DNA of 64,000 nucleotides from JBBRHQ01 sp963781345 (GTDB lineage: Bacteria; Actinomycetota; Thermoleophilia; Solirubrobacterales; 70-9), in assembly GCA_963781345.1 (NCBI GenBank), contig CAWAFQ010000009.1, forward strand, positions 1 through 64,000. Reading direction: 5' to 3'. Shown in pieces: positions 61,469 through 64,000 of the stretch (position 1 is its first letter; each line of letters starts with the position of its first letter). The position numbers and the translations under genes were made by a program. The notes beneath the pieces are model-generated. The model searched no databases, was not told the origin of the DNA, and saw only the letters and a list, made by a program, of their open reading frames with translations.

Positions 61469-63679
61469 ATGACGGGAACGAGGCGGACGGGGCGTTGGGC
61501 GGTGGCGGCGGCGGCGCTGGCGCTGGTGGCGCTTCTCCTCGGCGCGGCAGAGGCGCGTGCGGCGAAGTACTCGGTCGCCCAGTGCGGGTGGCACCTCGGC
61601 AATGACGCCGACTGGTCCGACACCGCCGGCACCGGCAAGTTTCGCCCCGATGGCTACTGCGTCACCCCCGATGGCGGAGACCCGTTCGAGGGCGCCCATC
61701 TGAAGAGCTTCACCCGCGAGGACGGAGCCGCCGTTTCCGGAACCCGCCTCGCCCGCTGGCGCTGGGTCGCCCCGGCCGGCACCGGGATCGTCAATGTCCG
61801 CGGCACCTGGTGGGAGGCGCTCCACGACGGCTTCGAGCACAGGCTCGGTAGCGGTGGCGGCGGGGGCGACTTCTCGGTCTTTGCCTCTGCGGGCGAGACC
61901 GACACCCCCAGCGCCTTCGCGGCTGGCTTCGGCGATCCCCAGCGCACCTTCGAGAGCCGGCTGCTGTGCGCGAAGCCCGAGGATCGCCATTGCGATCTCG
62001 ACCCGGGATCCTTCGCCGCCGTCCGCGCAGTGACTCTCACCCTCTCAGACGACTCGGCACCGCGACCTCAGATCGGCGGCGGCCTGCTCGCGCCCGGGTG
62101 GCGGAGCGGTGTCGGGGACGTCTCGATCGGAGCGGCCGATGCCGGCTCCGGCGTTCGCTTTGCCGAGACCGTGATCGACGGCGGACGTGCGACCCTGACC
62201 GAGCACCCATGCTCGAAGGAGAGGATCGGCGGCGAGTGGCGGGCGACGAGGATGCTCCCCTGCGCGCTCAGTGCCGGCGCGACGGAGCAGGTCGCCACCG
62301 GTGCCCTCGCCGACGGCCCCCACACGATCAGCGGCTGCGCCGAGGACTTCGCCGGCAATCGCACCTGCACATCGACGCGGCCGCTGCTCACCGACAACAC
62401 GCCGCCGGCCGCGCCGAGGGCGCTCGCCGTCTCCGGCCCGGCGGGCTGGCGTCGCACCAACGGCTTCGACCTCACCTGGGTCAACCCCGACCAGGGCGCC
62501 GCTTCACCGATCGCCGCCGCCCGCTACCGGATCGTCGGCCCCGGTGGCTACGACTCCGGGGTCCTCGGTGTCGGCGGCGAGGGAGTCGCCGCCCTCGGCA
62601 GGCTGGTCGTGCCGGGGCCCGGCGCATATGGGGTCTCGGTCTGGCTCCGCGACGCCGCCGGCAACGAGGCGCCGGCGAACGCGGCCCAGGTGCGGCTGCT
62701 CTTCGACGACGTCTCGCCCTCGGTCGCCTTTCGCCTGCACCGCGACCCGGCGCACCCGGAGCTGATCTCGGCAGCCGTGGTCGACGATCTCTCCGGTCCG
62801 GCGCTCGGCGCCATCTCCTACCACCGTGCCGGCGGGCGCTGGGTCGAGCTGCCGACCTCGCTGCGGGCCGCCGAGGGCAGCGGCTCGGAGCTGCTGGCCC
62901 GATTCCCGTCGGACCGCGTCACCCCCGGTTCCTACGAGCTCCGCGCGGATGCCACCGACGCGGCCGGAAATGAGGCGACGACGACGAGGAGAGGCGACGG
63001 CAGCACGATGATCGTCCACGCCCCGCTGAAGGCCCGGACCGCTCTGGTGGCGCGGATCCGCCTCGGTCACCGGGCCGGTGGGGAGCTGGCGGTTCCGTTC
63101 GGATCGCGGCCGCTGCTCAGCGGCCGGCTGAGGCGCGGCGACGGCGCCGGTCTCGCCGGACGAGAGGTGCGCGTCGCGGAGCGACCGGCCCGGGGAGCGC
63201 TGGCTGATCCGAGCGTGCGCAGCACCCGCACCGGCCCCCACGGCGGCTTCCGGCTGCGGCTCGCTGCCGGGCCCTCGCGCAGGGTCCGGGTCAGCTACCC
63301 CGGAACCGAGACCCTCTCGGCCGCCCGCAGCGAGCCGATGCGGCTGCGGGTCCGGGGTGGGATCGTGTTCACGGCCTCGCCGCGGGCGCTTCACACCGGC
63401 GAGGCGGTTCTCCTGCGGGGTGCGGTGCGGGCCCGCGGGACGGTGCTGCCGCCGCGCGGCAAGCTGGTCGCGATCCAGTACTTCGAGCGCGAGAGCCGCC
63501 ACTGGCGGCCGGTGATGGTGACGCGGACACGGCGCGACGGCCGCTTCCTTGCCCGCTACCGGTTCCGCTACATCACCGGCACCGCAAGGATCCGCCTGCG
63601 AGCGGTGACGCCGCCCGAACAGGCCTGGCCGTACGCGGGCGGCGCCTCGGCGGCGGTGGGGGTCACGGTGCGGGGTTGA
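61469..63679 (+). CDS. large secreted protein with Ig-like/beta-sandwich domains
   Basis: 736 residues from ATG 61469, chosen because AAGGAGGAGAG lies directly upstream; an ATG at 61447 is less well placed. A signal peptide (WAVAAAALALVALLLGAAEARA) precedes a cysteine-containing N-terminal domain (YSVAQCGWHLGNDADWSDTA). Later segments such as DGPHTISGCAEDFAGNRTC, DNTPPAAPRALAVSG and ELRADATDAAGNEATT are Ig-like/Big repeats typical of surface proteins in Thermoleophilia. The C-terminal third is beta-rich and ends with GTARIRLRAVTPP. No catalytic motif is seen. It may bind or decorate the cell surface. A 6-bp stem GACCCC/GGGGTC at 63678-63694 follows. Confidence 0.8.
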   Translation: MTGTRRTGRWAVAAAALALVALLLGAAEARAAKYSVAQCGWHLGNDADWSDTAGTGKFRPDGYCVTPDGGDPFEGAHLKSFTREDGAAVSGTRLARWRWVAPAGTGIVNVRGTWWEALHDGFEHRLGSGGGGGDFSVFASAGETDTPSAFAAGFGDPQRTFESRLLCAKPEDRHCDLDPGSFAAVRAVTLTLSDDSAPRPQIGGGLLAPGWRSGVGDVSIGAADAGSGVRFAETVIDGGRATLTEHPCSKERIGGEWRATRMLPCALSAGATEQVATGALADGPHTISGCAEDFAGNRTCTSTRPLLTDNTPPAAPRALAVSGPAGWRRTNGFDLTWVNPDQGAASPIAAARYRIVGPGGYDSGVLGVGGEGVAALGRLVVPGPGAYGVSVWLRDAAGNEAPANAAQVRLLFDDVSPSVAFRLHRDPAHPELISAAVVDDLSGPALGAISYHRAGGRWVELPTSLRAAEGSGSELLARFPSDRVTPGSYELRADATDAAGNEATTTRRGDGSTMIVHAPLKARTALVARIRLGHRAGGELAVPFGSRPLLSGRLRRGDGAGLAGREVRVAERPARGALADPSVRSTRTGPHGGFRLRLAAGPSRRVRVSYPGTETLSAARSEPMRLRVRGGIVFTASPRALHTGEAVLLRGAVRARGTVLPPRGKLVAIQYFERESRHWRPVMVTRTRRDGRFLARYRFRYITGTARIRLRAVTPPEQAWPYAGGASAAVGVTVRG

Positions 63680-63763
63680 CCCCGTCCCGGGGTCGAAAAC
63701 GGGCGCCGGGCTCACCCGGGCTGGGATAATCCCACCGATGGGCAACACGTCCCGAGCCACCCG

Positions 63764-64000
63764 ATGAGCGACCCGGACCAAACCAACCCGATGAGCGACC
63801 CGGACCGCGGCGCCGGTGTGATGCCGCCCGAGTGGGCTCTGCACGAGCGCACCCTGATGGCATGGCCCGAGCGCGAGGAGCTGTGGGGCGCCGCACTCGA
63901 CGCCGGCCGGCGCGAGTACGCCGGGGTCGCCAACGCGATCGCCGAGTTCGAGCCGGTGCTGATGGTCGCCGCCCCCGGTCGGGTTGAGCAGGCGCGCTCG
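63764..64000 (+). CDS. agmatine deiminase / PAD-family protein, N-terminal part
   Basis: The gene runs off the right edge after about 79 residues. MPPEWALHERTLMAWPEREELW (in two parts) is the conserved beginning of agmatine deiminase/porphyromonas-type peptidyl-arginine deiminase, which turns agmatine into N-carbamoylputrescine. Two starts are equally possible: ATG 63764 and ATG 63791, because the 20-bp CCCGATGAGCGACCCGGACC occurs twice (63760-63779 and 63788-63807). A GATAAT hexamer at 63725-63730 is a candidate -10. Catalytic Cys and His residues lie beyond the window. Confidence 0.8.
   Translation, partial: MSDPDQTNPMSDPDRGAGVMPPEWALHERTLMAWPEREELWGAALDAGRREYAGVANAIAEFEPVLMVAAPGRVEQARS

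Overview
The window is high-GC DNA (roughly 70% by eye) with frequent GTG/TTG starts, start/stop overlaps of the ATGA/GTGA type, a HrcA/CIRCE-controlled groESL pair, a 7Fe ferredoxin, an actinobacterial-type Lhr helicase, RTX-type secreted proteins and AbiEi/DUF559 genes. Together these suggest an actinobacterium, most likely of the Thermoleophilia/Solirubrobacterales group. This placement is inferred from gene content and was not computed.

Left part (1 to about 38.4 kb): a large surface-polysaccharide locus. It holds about ten glycosyltransferases (GT2, GT4 and a WsaF-like rhamnosyltransferase), seven SAM-methyltransferase-like genes (three of them FkbM-like, partial or lacking motif I), a CDP-paratose-2-epimerase-like SDR, a complete dTDP-L-rhamnose set (rmlA-rmlD-rmlB-rmlC, 28.3-31.8 kb), a polyprenyl glycosylphosphotransferase that starts lipid-linked chains, two O-antigen-ligase/polymerase-like proteins (one fused to TPRs), a Wzx-like flippase and a Wzm/Wzt-type ABC exporter. 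Both an ABC-export route and a Wzx/Wzy route are therefore encoded. Three related large membrane proteins (1-465 partial, 468-2129, 9698-11377), a fatty acid desaturase, a secreted glycoside-hydrolase-like protein and a Ser/Gly-rich anchored protein also sit here. Operons alternate strand; several are tightly overlapped.

Middle (38.9-49 kb): a nucleotidyltransferase plus ABC exporter pair, divergent from the 1506-residue Lhr helicase, then a Nei/Fpg-type glycosylase whose catalytic proline appears to be alanine, a Crp/Fnr regulator and Pcm. The crp-pcm gap is a mosaic of three repeat types.

Right part (49-64 kb): two adjacent RTX-repeat secreted proteins, an ASCH-domain protein, a secreted arylsulfotransferase-like protein, CIRCE-groES-groEL, a DUF559 gene enclosed by two copies of a 47-bp palindromic element, an SDR, ferredoxin, Mrp, a large secreted protein and the start of an agmatine deiminase.

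Many genes in 1-3.9, 11.4-16.3, 18.4 and 20.7-21.3 kb carry single-base frame breaks, some at G/C runs, while the domains continue on the other side. I read these as sequencing or assembly indels rather than gene decay. The most unusual signals are small: the palindromic element family (a solo copy at 46.4 kb and a pair bracketing the DUF559 gene), and a recurring TANNNT-like hexamer 6-9 nt before start codons that looks like a leaderless-promoter signature. No rRNA, tRNA or CRISPR array was seen.
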